Of a DNA stretch of 64,000 nt, positions 35,633-45,676 are shown piece by piece. The stretch is from Hygrophila difformis. Its lineage: Eukaryota > Streptophyta > Magnoliopsida > Lamiales > Acanthaceae. Position numbers and translations under genes: made by a program. Under the pieces are notes generated by a model that worked only from the letters and a program-made list of their open reading frames with translations, had not been told where the DNA came from and ran no database searches. The first letter of the stretch is position 1, and every line of letters begins with the position of its first letter. The stretch is taken from positions 32,293,849 through 32,357,848 of the forward strand of contig JAOANR010000005.1 of assembly GCA_030278955.1 (NCBI GenBank), written 5' to 3'.

Positions 35633-37081
35633 ACAACCCTTGAATGTATGTGAGATTTGGGTCCTACAACAGGGAACCTGCACATCATGTTGGCTGAGAA
35701 ATTTATTTCTTGGTAACGCATAGTGTCATATTGTCTCTTCCCGGGATTAGATTTATATGGATTTTGTCTGTGCTTAAATTAATTCTCGTTTTAGCATACC
35801 ATTACCATAACTGTCGTCTTTTAAATTATTTCTGCAACCCTACCTCCTCCGGGAGTAAAGGTCTACTTACTCAGCGATTGTTTTCGCTGACTCTACACTT
35901 TTCACCATTTCCTTTCAGGTTTTAGGATCTGCAAGGCATCTTTTGCACGGGCACGGTTTGGGGTATTGTTCATGTAAAAATGTATATTTTAAAAACCCCC
36001 TTTGTGATAATAATATATTACTTGGCATAGAAAATTATTTATGAAGTATGAACGAATATTTGGGTTTTATCCCTTTTATGCAAATATGGTGCCATACTGT
36101 TTTAAACAATGCATTACGCGTTTAACAGTATTATTTTCGGAATATGAGATAAACAACCCCTTTTAAAGTAAAACTTCCATGGATTTATTCCATTATTATT
36201 GTTGCGCGCTTTGAGGAATGCAGACCTCCGTTTGGTTACGCTCTACCAAACCTTTTTATCAAGCTTATTTTATACTTTTCACAGTATATAAGCTTCCTTG
36301 CGAATTATATGCTAGCTTGTCCGGAACGTGGTTAGCATATACATTCAACACTGAGTTTTCTGCAATTAGTTATGTTAGCCTTAGCGTATTTTGGGCAATC
36401 CAGAATACGTGGCGGTAGCACCCCACCCATTGTTCCCGCTCTTTTCTTCCGCTGCGTCCTTAGGGAAAATGGGGGTGCTACAACACAGTTCTTTGTTGAC
36501 CCGGTTCGGACCTCCTGCCCTACGTCCGGGGGATTCCAATCCAGGCGAAGATCACTCAACACGATTCAAGAAAATACAAGACACGAAAACAATCCTATCA
36601 ACTCGATCTAGTAGCTGAAACTCCCCCTCAACTTCTAATCTACCTGAAGTGGACTGAAAACAGAATCTTGAAGTCTTGACATCCTACTGACACACCTGAA
36701 CTAATCCAAGCACTATCAAGAAGACACCCTTCTTGATTTACAACTCGATAATGAAGTAGTAACAGTGAATTACAATTAAACTCTTCTAAGTTCAAAACAT
36801 TCTAAAGTAGAATCCTGAAGAACACTGTTTTGACACTTAAAGACTTCTAAACCAATTGTAGAACTCTATGAAAAATGTATAGAAGTGTAAGTGAATAATG
36901 CTTGAAAATCTAAAACTCTACTGAAGACTCAAGACTCAAGAAGTATATATAAGATAAGCTCCGTCTTGGTCCTTCAGTCCGGGTGCTGGTGAAACTCGAA
37001 CAAGCAATATAACTACTATTGTTGTTGCTGTGATGATATGACAACAATTTGATCCTGCATGAAATGTTACTAGTGCCAACA

Positions 37082-37169
37082 ATTACAATTGTTACATTTC
37101 TTTTTTAGGTAATAATGAATTACTTTAATTATTAAACCACTCACATCACATCACATGAATAAATAAATA
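37082..37169 (+). mobile_element. Left part of a MITE split by another MITE (tentative)
   Basis: AT-rich sequence with CACATCACATCACAT. The matching right half (37362-37568) has similar CATCACATCA words and ends AATGGGACGGTGGAAGTA, a degraded Stowaway end. Confidence 0.35.
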
Positions 37170-37358
37170 CTCCATCTCTCCCATTACAAATGTCTTGTTA
37201 CTGTTGGGCACGTGAATTAAGGTAGAGTTGATTTGTGAGTATATAATGGTATTCACATAGTTGTTGGAGAAGAAAATTATTTCTATTTATAAAAAAATAC
37301 ATTTGTAATGGGACATTCAAAAATAATAAGTAGAACATTTGTAATGGGACGAAGGGAG
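37170..37358. mobile_element. Stowaway-like MITE
   Basis: Terminal inverted repeats CTCCATCTCTCCCATTACAAATG and its complement ending GGGACGAAGGGAG, with TA on the left. An internal second copy of the right TIR is near 37304. Confidence 0.7.
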
Positions 37359-37880
37359 GATATAATACTAAAATTTTAAACTCATAATTATTACATCACA
37401 AATAAATAAGTCAATTAAAAATTCAAACTCATTACAATCACATCACATCAATTCCTAATTTACCCCTTTTGAAATACTACTAATCTACCCTACAATAAAT
37501 ATTCACCATTCCCACACAAAATACCATGTCCAAAAATTTTGGAACACATTTAATGGGACGGTGGAAGTATTTATTAAAACTTTATGTATTAAAAAATAGT
37601 ATTTTCTTTTTGCTAGAAATATATTTTTTTAATGAATTGAAAATTTATTAGAAACTATTATTAAAGTCAATAATTATATGGGTTGTTGAACAGCCTATAC
37701 AAGCTAGAAAATGGATGGTGAGAGCACATGCCACACAAATTAAAACTGACAAAAGATAGTGATATGGGGCCGGGTGGAGAAGGGAACCCCTAACCTAAAT
37801 ATTGTAAGTTAAGGTACTTGACTACTTGGTCAAGCCATCATCCTCTCTTTCTGCTATGTTTTAGATAGAACAAGGAAATA

Positions 37881-38140
37881 CTCCATCTGTCCCACTCAAA
37901 CCTTTACATTTTAACTTTTGACACTGTTCAATAATTAACTTTGACCTAATGTTATTGCAATTATATAAGAAAACAAATATAGTCAAGTTCGGTCTTGATA
38001 GATTCGTCTAATCATGTTGTTTTAGAATATGTATTTTATATAATTTTTATATATACACATTATAAAATATTAACTGTTAAATAAATATCTTGTACGGCGT
38101 GTCCAAAAGTTTTAAAACAAAAATAATGGGACAGAGAGAG
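37881..38140. mobile_element. Stowaway-like MITE, 260 bp
   Basis: Ends CTCCATCTGTCCCA and TGGGACAGAGAGAG, flanked by TA on both sides. No coding capacity. Confidence 0.8.
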
Positions 38141-38297
38141 TATAATTTTAATAAATTTACTCAACGGTAGCATTAATAAATTGGAATATCAAATATAGCT
38201 TTAAGATTTAATTTAATTATCACTTAAATTATTCATTTTAATTTAATATCAAATATAGCTTTAATATTTAATTTAATTTATTTAATTATTTTAGTGG

Positions 38298-39039
38298 GGT
38301 AGAAAATTAAGTATTTGGATTAGCTTATGTAGTTTCAAATTGTAGCAATCAGACAATCAAATAATAAGTGTGTGGCTTTGCGTTTTAAAATTGTAAAATT
38401 ACCGTAAAAGATAATGTCTATGAATAATCAAATAATGTTTATTATTAATAGTTTCTTATTCATTTTAAAATATTATTTTATTCATAAATTTTTCCACCAA
38501 AAATATATTTTTAAATTTTTGGATATAATTGTATGATTTTATTTTTTAAAAAATATACTCCCTCCGTCCCACTAATAGTGGAACTTTTGGCATGATATTT
38601 TATGTGGTAATAATATTTAATATTTAAAATGGGGGTAAATAAAGTATTTATTGATGTGATGTGATGAGAGTGTGTTTGGTAATTAATATTTAATATTTAA
38701 TTATTTCCTATAAATGAAATGAGACAATTGTAACCGGACGGACCAAAAAGTAAAGTGACACAAAATTGGTGGGACGGAGGGAGTATTATTTATATAATGT
38801 CGTATAGTATTTTTATGCAATACATTTAATTTTTTTAATATAATTTTAATATTATTTTAAAGCTGTATATTACATTACAATCCTAACAATCCATATTTAA
38901 AAAAAAAATTGAAATAAAATGTCAAAGAGTTCTATACCTAATTTGTAAATTAATGGAGTGATAATATGGTAAAAAAAAAATGGCTAAATGTGATTTTCTT
39001 GCAGCACCAAAATGGAGCCGTAATAAAACAACATTTTCA
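38298..39039. mobile_element. Tourist-like MITE relic, left part
   Basis: GTAGAAAATTAAGTATTTGG, the TTTCAAATTG stretch and TTTTCTTGCAGCACCAAAATG all match in order the complement of the intact Tourist MITE at 42211-42564. It is interrupted by a Stowaway MITE and cut at its right by the Helitron; its continuation is 42752-42872. Confidence 0.6.
38558..38783. mobile_element. Stowaway MITE, 226 bp
   Basis: Perfect outer TIRs CTCCCTCCGTCCCA / TGGGACGGAGGGAG with a TA target duplication. The best preserved MITE here. Confidence 0.9.
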
Positions 39040-40060
39040 TCTATATATATATTAAAGCATTAGTGCGTGTCTCCATTTACAATTTCTAATTTTTATAGAG
39101 TTTTGCATTTTAGTTTATTAATTTTGATTTCCGCATTTATTTATTTATTTATTAAAGATTTTCAGTTTTTGAAATATATGAAATTTTCATTTTATATGGA
39201 ATTCTCATAATCTTCACTTTTAGATATATTTGAAAGATTTAAATTTTAAAATTTGTAACTTTTATTTATCTATTTATTTTGCATTTTTAAATTTGCTAAT
39301 GTTAGATTTTCGCGTTTATTTATGTATTTATTCATTAGAGATTTATTCACTTTTAAAAAGATTTGAAAGATAAAATTTTATATTTTATCTATTTTATATT
39401 TTATTATTCGGCATTTCATTCTAGATTTTATTGTTACGTTTATTATTTATTTATAGATTTTGAGTTTTTTTACACCATAAGATTATTGAGACGAGGTTCT
39501 ATACTGGCAACTAATAATTATATTTCGTTTATGTTTCAATATGATGATCGTATTGTAATGCCGATAATTTTGTGTAGGTTTAGTCACAATTTTGGTTATA
39601 TTTTTGTGGTGTAATAAATGATGTAATCAAAATGTACATTGCACATCATATTTATTTATTCATATTAAAATATATTAAGGTGTATATGGAATTTATTCAT
39701 TTATTTATTCATATTAAAATGTAATAAATGATGTAATCAAAATATATTTAGTTTTAAAAGATATTTGATTTGTAATTTATATGGAATTCGCAGTGTATAT
39801 ATGAAATTTATATTATTAAAAGATACATTAATGAATATATAGAAAATATTTGTACATATTAATTAATGTATAGATAGGCCATATTTTTTACAAAAATATG
39901 TCACTTCTCCTAAAATTAATATACAATTATATAGTTGCTAATTTTTAAAAAATATATTCTATAATTATATCATTCTAATTATATATAAAAATATACTAAA
40001 TATTATAAATCTTATTTATATTTTATTATATTAAAAATAATACGAGTATAAAAAATTATA

Positions 40061-40382
40061 CTCCCTCCTTCCCGATAAAACCTTCTCAAAACTTTTAGGC
40101 ACGGTATTTTATGTGGGATAGTTAATATTTAATGTAAGGGTAGATTAGTAAAGTGGTGGTAAATTATGAATTTATGTGATGTGATTGTAAAGTTTTGAAT
40201 TGTTAATTGATTTATTTATGTGTGATATGATAGTTGTGTGTTTGAAATTTTAATATATTTATTTATTACTGTGATATGATAGGAGTAGGTTTGTAGTTAA
40301 TTATTTTCAAAAAGGGAATGAGACAATTGGAATGGGACGGACCAAAGACGAAAGTAGGACAGAATTAATGGGACGGAGGGAG
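40061..40382. mobile_element. Stowaway MITE inside the Helitron, 322 bp
   Basis: Ends CTCCCTCCTTCCCG and TGGGACGGAGGGAG, TA on both sides. Similar in its ends and right subterminal region to the MITE at 38558. Confidence 0.88.
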
Positions 40383-40639
40383 TAATTTTTAAGAGAATTT
40401 TGAAAATTCATATTCTATATATAATTGGTCTAGAGTAAATTAGTTGTTTTCGTAAAGCATATTATAAATAAAATAATTGTGTGTATAAAGAGTTATGGGA
40501 TACGAATAGATCCACAATAAATAAAGAAGGATTTTATATTCTAGATGTTGGATTCCACTAGATTGTGACGATAATTTTACTTGCAAAAAACTTATCCCAA
40601 AAAATTATTTGAACTCTCTTCCCATTAAAACAAAGCCAT

Positions 40640-41490
40640 TATTTGGATAAAAAATTTTGATTGGTGGAATGATTATTAGCCCGTCTGAATTAACCAAAAT
40701 CCTCATTCGATTTCAATGAAAAAAGTCACACTCGTATTTTTGTTTTACTATGACTATAAAAAAAAAGTCAATGTCATCAATCTTTAAAGAATGTGGACTC
40801 TATCTTAAAAAGTCGGTTTTTACCCATGTTAGTGATTCGTTGCAAATTTGCAATATATCGTGTCATTAGAAATATGGGATTCCAAATATTAATATGTAAT
40901 TAAGATGAATTAACCCAAGATACTATAAGAAATGTTGTTAACAATGAAAAATATATATGATAGAAAATTGCACAATGAATTCTTCATGTAGGTGATGGTA
41001 ATTTGTAAATCTGGTATTGATTTTGGAGGTGTACAATTAGATGTGACATTCAGATGATAATTTTATAAAATATACGGGAGATCCTATAGCAACAATTGTT
41101 GAGAGTACTTATACACATATAAACTGCACCACTTCAAATCAATATATTTTTAAAGATATTGCTATACTAATCCCTATTAATGAGATTGTTAAAATAATTA
41201 CGATTAGATCATGGAATGTATGTCCGCACATGAGAATGTATATATATCAGTTCCTAACAATATTTGTCAAGATGATGAAAGCATAGATAATGCCAATGAA
41301 TTATTTTCACTGAAATATCTAAACACGATCAATTATTCTGGATTACCGAATCAGAAATATAGTTGAATTAGGGTTGCATAGTCATGCTTATTAGGAATAT
41401 AGATCCATCAAATAAAGTATGCAATGTAAATAGGTTGATAATAACCAAGATGCGGAACCATATTATTGAGGTTAAACTAATTTTTAGGAA
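40640..41490 (+). pseudogene. Helitron helicase fragment, copy 1
   Basis: Broken frames read, in order, pieces of a Pif1-like Helitron helicase C-terminus: YFKDIAILIPINEIV, DDESIDNANELFSLKYLNT, INYSGLPNQK, then weak matches to NIDPSNKVCNVNRLI-type sequence. The upstream part is the same DNA as copy 2. Many indels and stops. Confidence 0.65.
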
Positions 41491-41494
41491 ACTA

Positions 41495-42020
41495 TGAAAG
41501 TAAAATTCTTGATTGGTAGAATGATTATGAGCCTATCTGATTTAACCATTTTCGATTTGATTTTAGATGAGAAAATTTCAACTTGTAATTTGTTTTGCTA
41601 TGATTATAAACAAAATTCAATGCTAATCTTTAAAGAATGTTTGACTTTATCTTCCAAAACCAGTTTTTAGCTATGAACAGTTATGTTGCAATATTTCGTG
41701 TCACTAGCAAGATATGGCTCAAAGTATTAATATGCAATTAAGAATGATTAACTTAAGATATCATAAGAAATGTTGTTTACAATAAAATTTATATATGACA
41801 GAAAATTTGTAAAATGGATACTCGATGTAGGTGATGGTAAGGTCGGTATTGATTTTGAAGATCTACAATCAGATGTGACATTTCCGTTTGATATTCTCAT
41901 AAATTATACGGGTGATCCTATAGCGACAATTTTTAAGAGTACATATACAAATATAAACCGCACCACTTGAAATTCAGACATATTAAAGATAGTATTATAT
42001 TAGCCCATACCAATGAGATT
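41495..42020 (+). pseudogene. Helitron helicase fragment, copy 2
   Basis: A second, collinear copy of the first about 540 bp of copy 1, moderately diverged. It has one short open stretch (KFVKWILDVGDGKVGIDFE, INYTGDPIATIF) that matches the FxxWILxIGDG region of Helitron helicases. The spacing suggests duplication within the Helitron. Confidence 0.65.
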
Positions 42021-42210
42021 TTCAGGAATGAAATTTTTGTGAGGGAATTTTTCATATTATACTTAATACTTATATTTATATTTTATTTTATTTTAGTTTA
42101 AATTTCAAATTAAATAAAATTATTATTTTAATAATTATTTTTATTGATTTGTTAGGTTTGTACCGGATAAGCCACAGAAGCTAAAGAAAGCAGTATAATA
42201 TAATTTCTTA

Positions 42211-42564
42211 GAGGGTTTTGTTTGTGTGTTTTGGGACAGATTATCTGATTATTGCGTTTGCAAAATGCAAATAATCAGTTAATCATGTTTGTGTACTAAC
42301 TTATAATAATCTATTATTTGCGTTATGAGGGAATGAAAAACTATTTTCTTGCGGCTACATTTTGGTGCTGCAAGAAAATTGCGTTCAACCAGAAATATAT
42401 TTTACTATATCCAAACACTTTTTATTGATTATCTTATTATTGCAATTTGAAACAGCATAAGCCGATCCAAACAATTAATTTTCTACAACACGTTTTGTTA
42501 ATTATCTGATTATCTATTTCGTAAATGCTACAACACTTTTTAAAACGCATATCCAAATACCCTC
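42211..42564. mobile_element. Tourist-like (PIF/Harbinger) MITE, 354 bp
   Basis: Ends GAGGGTTTTGTTTG and CCAAATACCCTC, with TTA target copies on both sides. An internal hairpin TTTTCTTGCGGC / GCTGCAAGAAAA is visible near 42353. Confidence 0.82.
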
Positions 42565-42751
42565 TTAGTTAGTTTTAAAAATAGTTAAATTATATTATTA
42601 TATACATCATCTTTCAAATAGATATAAAATCATTACATATTTTTCATTACTCAAAATATATTTTTTTTTATTATTTTATAAAGTATAAGTATATATATTA
42701 TATAAAATATATAATTATGCCCGTCGAATCTCGACGGGTTACTTTTACTAG

Positions 42752-42872
42752 TTACCTAAAAATATAAATAATAAATTATTGCAAGTTATTATACAAACAA
42801 GATTAATTGATTATTTGCATTTTGCAAACGCAATAATTAGATAATTTGCTCCAAAACGCAGAAACAAACCCC
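42752..42872. mobile_element. Tourist-like MITE relic, right part
   Basis: Complement-matches the left end of the intact Tourist MITE (TTGCATTTTGCAAACGCAATAA, AAAACGCAGAAACAAACCCC). It continues the copy broken at 39039. Confidence 0.65.
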
Positions 42873-43390
42873 ATATTATCCTCTTCTTGATAGGAATTGA
42901 GTGTTTTTCTTCTTATTGATAGATTGTATGTTTATGTAATAATTTTAAATTTATTTAATAAAAATTAGGTTTCCAATATTCCTAAATAGAAAATGAAAAC
43001 TTTAAAAGTTTGAAAAATAAAATAATTAGAATTTAATTAAATTTAATAAGAAAAATAAAAATATTTGGAAATGAAATATAGTAAAAATATGTTATGTGAT
43101 TGATCTATTAATGATAAATGAAAAATTTAAAGATTTGCGGTCAAATTAGAAGAAAACAAGATTGTATAGGGTAAAAGAAATAATATATTGAAAGTTCAAT
43201 TTGACATATTTTTAGTACAAGTTGTCGAGGCATATTTTAACAATTGGTATTTAATTTTTTAATAAGGTAATTATCTGAAATAAATATGATGGTATTAGAT
43301 TTATGACAAGATTTAAAAAAGATTAGGAATAAAAGGCCGCGGCCGTTTATAGGCTTTCGTTGTTTATCATTCAGTTTCAGCGTTGTCTGT
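42873..43390. other. Intergenic DNA upstream of the SANT gene
   Basis: AT-rich, no repeat or ORF recognised. A short GGCCGCGGCCG palindrome lies about 55 bp upstream of the TATA box. Confidence 0.5.
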
Positions 43391-43391
43391 C

Positions 43392-43398
43392 TATATAA
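43392..43398 (+). promoter_or_regulatory. TATA box of the SANT gene
   Basis: TATATAA, followed by CT-rich sequence typical of a plant 5' UTR (CTCTCTACGGCTCTCTC). Confidence 0.6.
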
Positions 43399-43513
43399 TG
43401 AAGTCAGTCTTAAATCTCACCACTTTTCCTCTCAAAATTATTCACCAAAACCTCTCTCTACGGCTCTCTCATTCGATCGATCTCCCCGCTCACATTCTCT
43501 CTCTGCTCATTCG

Positions 43514-43869
43514 GTACTGTACTACTGTTCTACCTGTTGCTTATTTCAATTTGTGCGTTTCTCTGCACTTTGCTGGTTTTCCTTGTTATCTATCGTTCTC
43601 TTCAATTTGTTTGTTGGCTTTTCGTTATAATTTGTCGTCGTTCCTTCATTCCCGTATTGCGATGTTCCCTTGAATCTTGATGGTTTTTATATATATACAT
43701 TCAAAATTCAGATCAAGTTTCTCATCTTTATTTTCTCTTTTGATTCATTTATATGTTTGCATTTGTGTTCGTTGCTTTTGTTCAAGGATTTATTAGGGTT
43801 TAGGGTTTATGGTTATTTATATACATTCAAAAGTCTGATCAAATCGATACCTTTTTTTTTCTCTGTCAG
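43514..43869 (+). other. Probable 5' UTR intron of the SANT gene
   Basis: CATTCG|GTACTG donor and a T-rich CTCTGTCAG acceptor that ends right at the ATG. The donor choice is less certain than the acceptor. Confidence 0.5.
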
Positions 43870-45066
43870 ATGGCTACAATACTATCTCACAAAAATTGTG
43901 ATTGCTACTGCGATCATAATCATAATCAGCGGACCCGTATTGGCAATCAATATCAAGCTCAACTCCCTCCCGACGAATATTTTGTCCCCGCTTTGCCTTC
44001 ACCGGCGCTGATACAGATCAATGAAACTGTTTCTGATACAGATGTGCTGGTTGCTGAATTATTCCGTGATGAATGTTGGGGTGATGCTGAGAAGAGAAGA
44101 TTTCTTTTAGCCCTGTACGTTTTTGGAAAGAATTTTGTGGAGGTGGGGCGGCTGCTCGGGACGAGGAACATGGGGGCAATTCAGGCTTACTATTATGGCG
44201 AATTTTATGATTCAAATGAACACAAAAGATGGTCTGAATACTGCAAGAGGAAGAGCAACAAAAATGTATATGGCCGTAGGCGATTCTGTGGACTATGCCC
44301 GCAGGAACTTATGTGGCGGACACTTGCCATAGTGCCGGCAGAGTCTAAAAGTGCTTTGTTGGAGGTACCCTTTAGAATTTACTCGTGCATATTCTTAAAT
44401 CTAAACCTTCATCCTACATTATTCCCCTTTTCTGAATGAAAATTTTATACTTGAACCATAACATTGATTCTTCTTTTTTAGGTCTCTGAAACATATCAGA
44501 AGGACAAAAAGTCAGTGGCAGAGTATGTTTCAGCATTGATGGCAACTGTGGGCATGGATGTTGCTCTTGAGGCTGTTGGTGCCCTTGGAATGGCCAATAT
44601 TCTGAAGACGCGTGAATCTGCCAGGAAGAGACGGCACAGTGGCAATGCGTTGCTTCAAGACACTTCAGCTAATGATAGCAAACGGTGTAAAAACGTGGTG
44701 AGCGAACATTCCTATCAGGGTTCATGTTCTGCAGTGAGTGAGAGCTCTTACTGTATGGCAAGAATGATCCCTCCTGGGATAGAAATGGGAACATCCACTC
44801 ACTGCACTGCTCGTGAATCGTATCCGCCCGATGCATCTTGTTTCGTGGGATCACTGGAAGTCAGTCCCAAACCCTTTGAGTGCATTGAGCAACCTCCAAC
44901 TCATAAAACGCATTCTTCAGACAATGGTGTAATGCGCCACCCTTTATTTGACTGGAACCTTTCTCCCTCCCGCGCTGAAAAGAGGCGTTTCTTCGATCTG
45001 AATAAAACGCCTGAAACTTATGTTACCCCGGACCTTAACCTGCCTTACATACCCCTCAACATCTGA
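43870..45066 (+). CDS. SANT-domain nuclear protein with C-terminal EAR motifs
   Basis: Two coding exons, 43870-44364 and 44482-45066, joined by a GT...AG intron (GGAG|GTACCC ... TTTTTTAG|GTCTCT) in phase 0, give 359 aa. Residues 23-33 (RIGNQYQAQLP) match the ELM2-type VGxxYQAxIP motif. Residues about 69-115 form a SANT domain (CWGDAEKRRFLLALYVFGKN, GRLLGTRNMG, YYYGEFYDS), followed by KRWSEYCKRKSNK and CPQELMWRTL. The C-terminus has two EAR-type repression motifs, DLNKTP (337-342) and DLNLP (349-353), known to bind TOPLESS-type corepressors. A Cys/His-rich N-terminus is also seen. The layout fits the plant SANT family that includes Arabidopsis At1g09040, At1g09050, At1g55050 and At2g47820, linked to histone deacetylase complexes. 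Likely acts in the nucleus as a chromatin repressor (inference). The protein is shorter than I recall for the Arabidopsis members. No break is seen. Confidence 0.88.
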
Positions 45067-45306
45067 GGGCCAAACCGTGCTGGAAGGTATAGCAGATGGA
45101 TATTTGAAGGTAATCCCAATTCCCAGCATAAAGAGGAACACAACACAGCCAAGAAAATATAGTATGTAGTAGAGATCTGTAGATAATTTGCTGATATCTA
45201 TTTATGCTATAAAGTTTGTAGTAACTTTGTTGAACTCATTAGCCGATATTACTATTGTTTATTGGATACGTGCTTTGCTTCTGTAAATACTACTACAAAG
45301 TATTGT

Positions 45307-45312
45307 AATAAA
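45307..45312 (+). terminator. Probable polyadenylation signal of the SANT gene
   Basis: AATAAA about 240 bp after the stop codon. Confidence 0.5.
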
Positions 45313-45359
45313 AAATATTTATTATCTTATTTCCTTGGAGTTGAAGCTAACTACACTGC

Positions 45360-45515
45360 TAATGGCTTGTTCTTGTCTCAAAGTAAGTGAAGTATATCAG
45401 TGAGGCTCTTGCATCAACTTAACATGGCTGATGCCAAGACTGTCTCAATGCCTACAATTTCTTGCTCTTCTCAGGCATGAAGAAAGGGACTCGGATCAAT
45501 ATCCCTTGGGCAACG
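45360..45515 (+). pseudogene. Copia RT scrap
   Basis: GLFLSQSK, a short frameshift, then LLHQLNMADAKTVSMP match the conserved FLSQxKYxxDLL...NMxxxKPVxTPM block of Copia RT. No LTRs belong to it here. Confidence 0.65.
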
Positions 45516-45517
45516 CT

Positions 45518-45557
45518 GAGATCCTGTGGTATTTATTTCACTCAAGATTGGGTTTAT
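45518..45557 (+). pseudogene. Plastid rbcL fragment, left piece
   Basis: Reads GIYFTQDWV, a block of the Rubisco large subunit. With the right piece (51275-51312) it gives [20 protein letters not shown]-like sequence across the solo LTR target site. This is a small piece of plastid-derived DNA in the nucleus, and the target of the solo LTR. Confidence 0.65.
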
Positions 45558-45676
45558 TGTAACACCCCGGATTTCAAAACATTGAAGGCCGGGATGCTAC
45601 CGCTACATCTCCGCAATTAAATTCGCCCTTGGCTAACTTAACTGGGAAAATGCTACGGCTAATTTTTATCATAACA

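Larger units (their letters stand above)
7421..36482 (+). mobile_element. Element H: LARD-like non-coding LTR retrotransposon
   Basis: Two about 4.0-kb LTRs flank a 2.74-kb internal region without ORFs. TSD ACACA occurs at 7416-7420 and 36483-36487. An iMet PBS follows the 5' LTR, and a PPT with an upstream hairpin precedes the 3' LTR. Long LTRs around a non-coding interior is the LARD pattern, meaning it moves with borrowed proteins. Termini are TA...CA rather than TG...CA in both LTRs. The 3' LTR holds elements A/B and C/D. By eye the two LTRs differ at well under 1% of sites, younger than the Sirevirus. Confidence 0.9.
14159..36482 (+). repeat. Element H 3' LTR, interrupted by A/B and C/D
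   Basis: Host LTR segments are 14159-16277, 27731-28761 and 35638-36482. Joined without one TSD copy each they match the 5' LTR along its whole length. Confidence 0.9.
1..37081 (-). mobile_element. Sirevirus-type Ty1/Copia retrotransposon, interrupted, 3' LTR cut by window edge
   Basis: Seen: in minus-strand order there is a 5' LTR, an iMet PBS, gag with zinc knuckle and coiled coil, a DSG protease, integrase, RT with YVDD, RNase H, a third ORF, a PPT and a 3' LTR. The gag-PR-IN-RT-RH order defines Copia. A long coiled-coil gag and a third ORF after pol are typical of Sireviruses (SIRE/Maximus). All ORFs carry frameshifts or stops, so the copy is dead. The 5' LTR is split by element H. The 171 bp of 3' LTR in view differs from the 5' LTR at about six sites, so this is an older insertion than those nested in it. 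The right flank begins ATTAC, the expected TSD; the left copy is off the window. Confidence 0.9.
7345..37081 (-). repeat. Sirevirus 5' LTR, split by element H
   Basis: The 76 bp at 7345-7420 and 594 bp at 36488-37081 join into one LTR of about 670 bp once element H and one TSD copy are removed. In element sense the ends are TGTTGG and GACTGTCA (TG...CA). Confidence 0.88.
39040..42751 (+). mobile_element. Helitron with decayed helicase
   Basis: The 5' end TCTATATATATATTAAAGC follows an A. The 3' end has hairpin CCCGTCGA-ATC-TCGACGGG (42720-42738), then 13 nt ending CTAG, followed by T. These are the standard Helitron ends and A^T target. Plus-strand helicase remnants inside support the call. 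It inserted into a Tourist MITE and carries a younger Stowaway and a younger Tourist MITE. AT-rich subrepeats fill 39100-39850. All frames are broken, so it is dead. Confidence 0.85.

Noticed and set aside
41770..41970. 66-aa ORF as a free-standing gene
   Set aside because: Its sequence (WILDVGDGK) is a fragment of the decayed Helitron helicase.
45518..45557. Continuation of the Copia RT scrap (ATLRS-like) into this stretch
   Set aside because: The rbcL reading continues in frame across the solo LTR into 51275 onward, which Copia does not explain.
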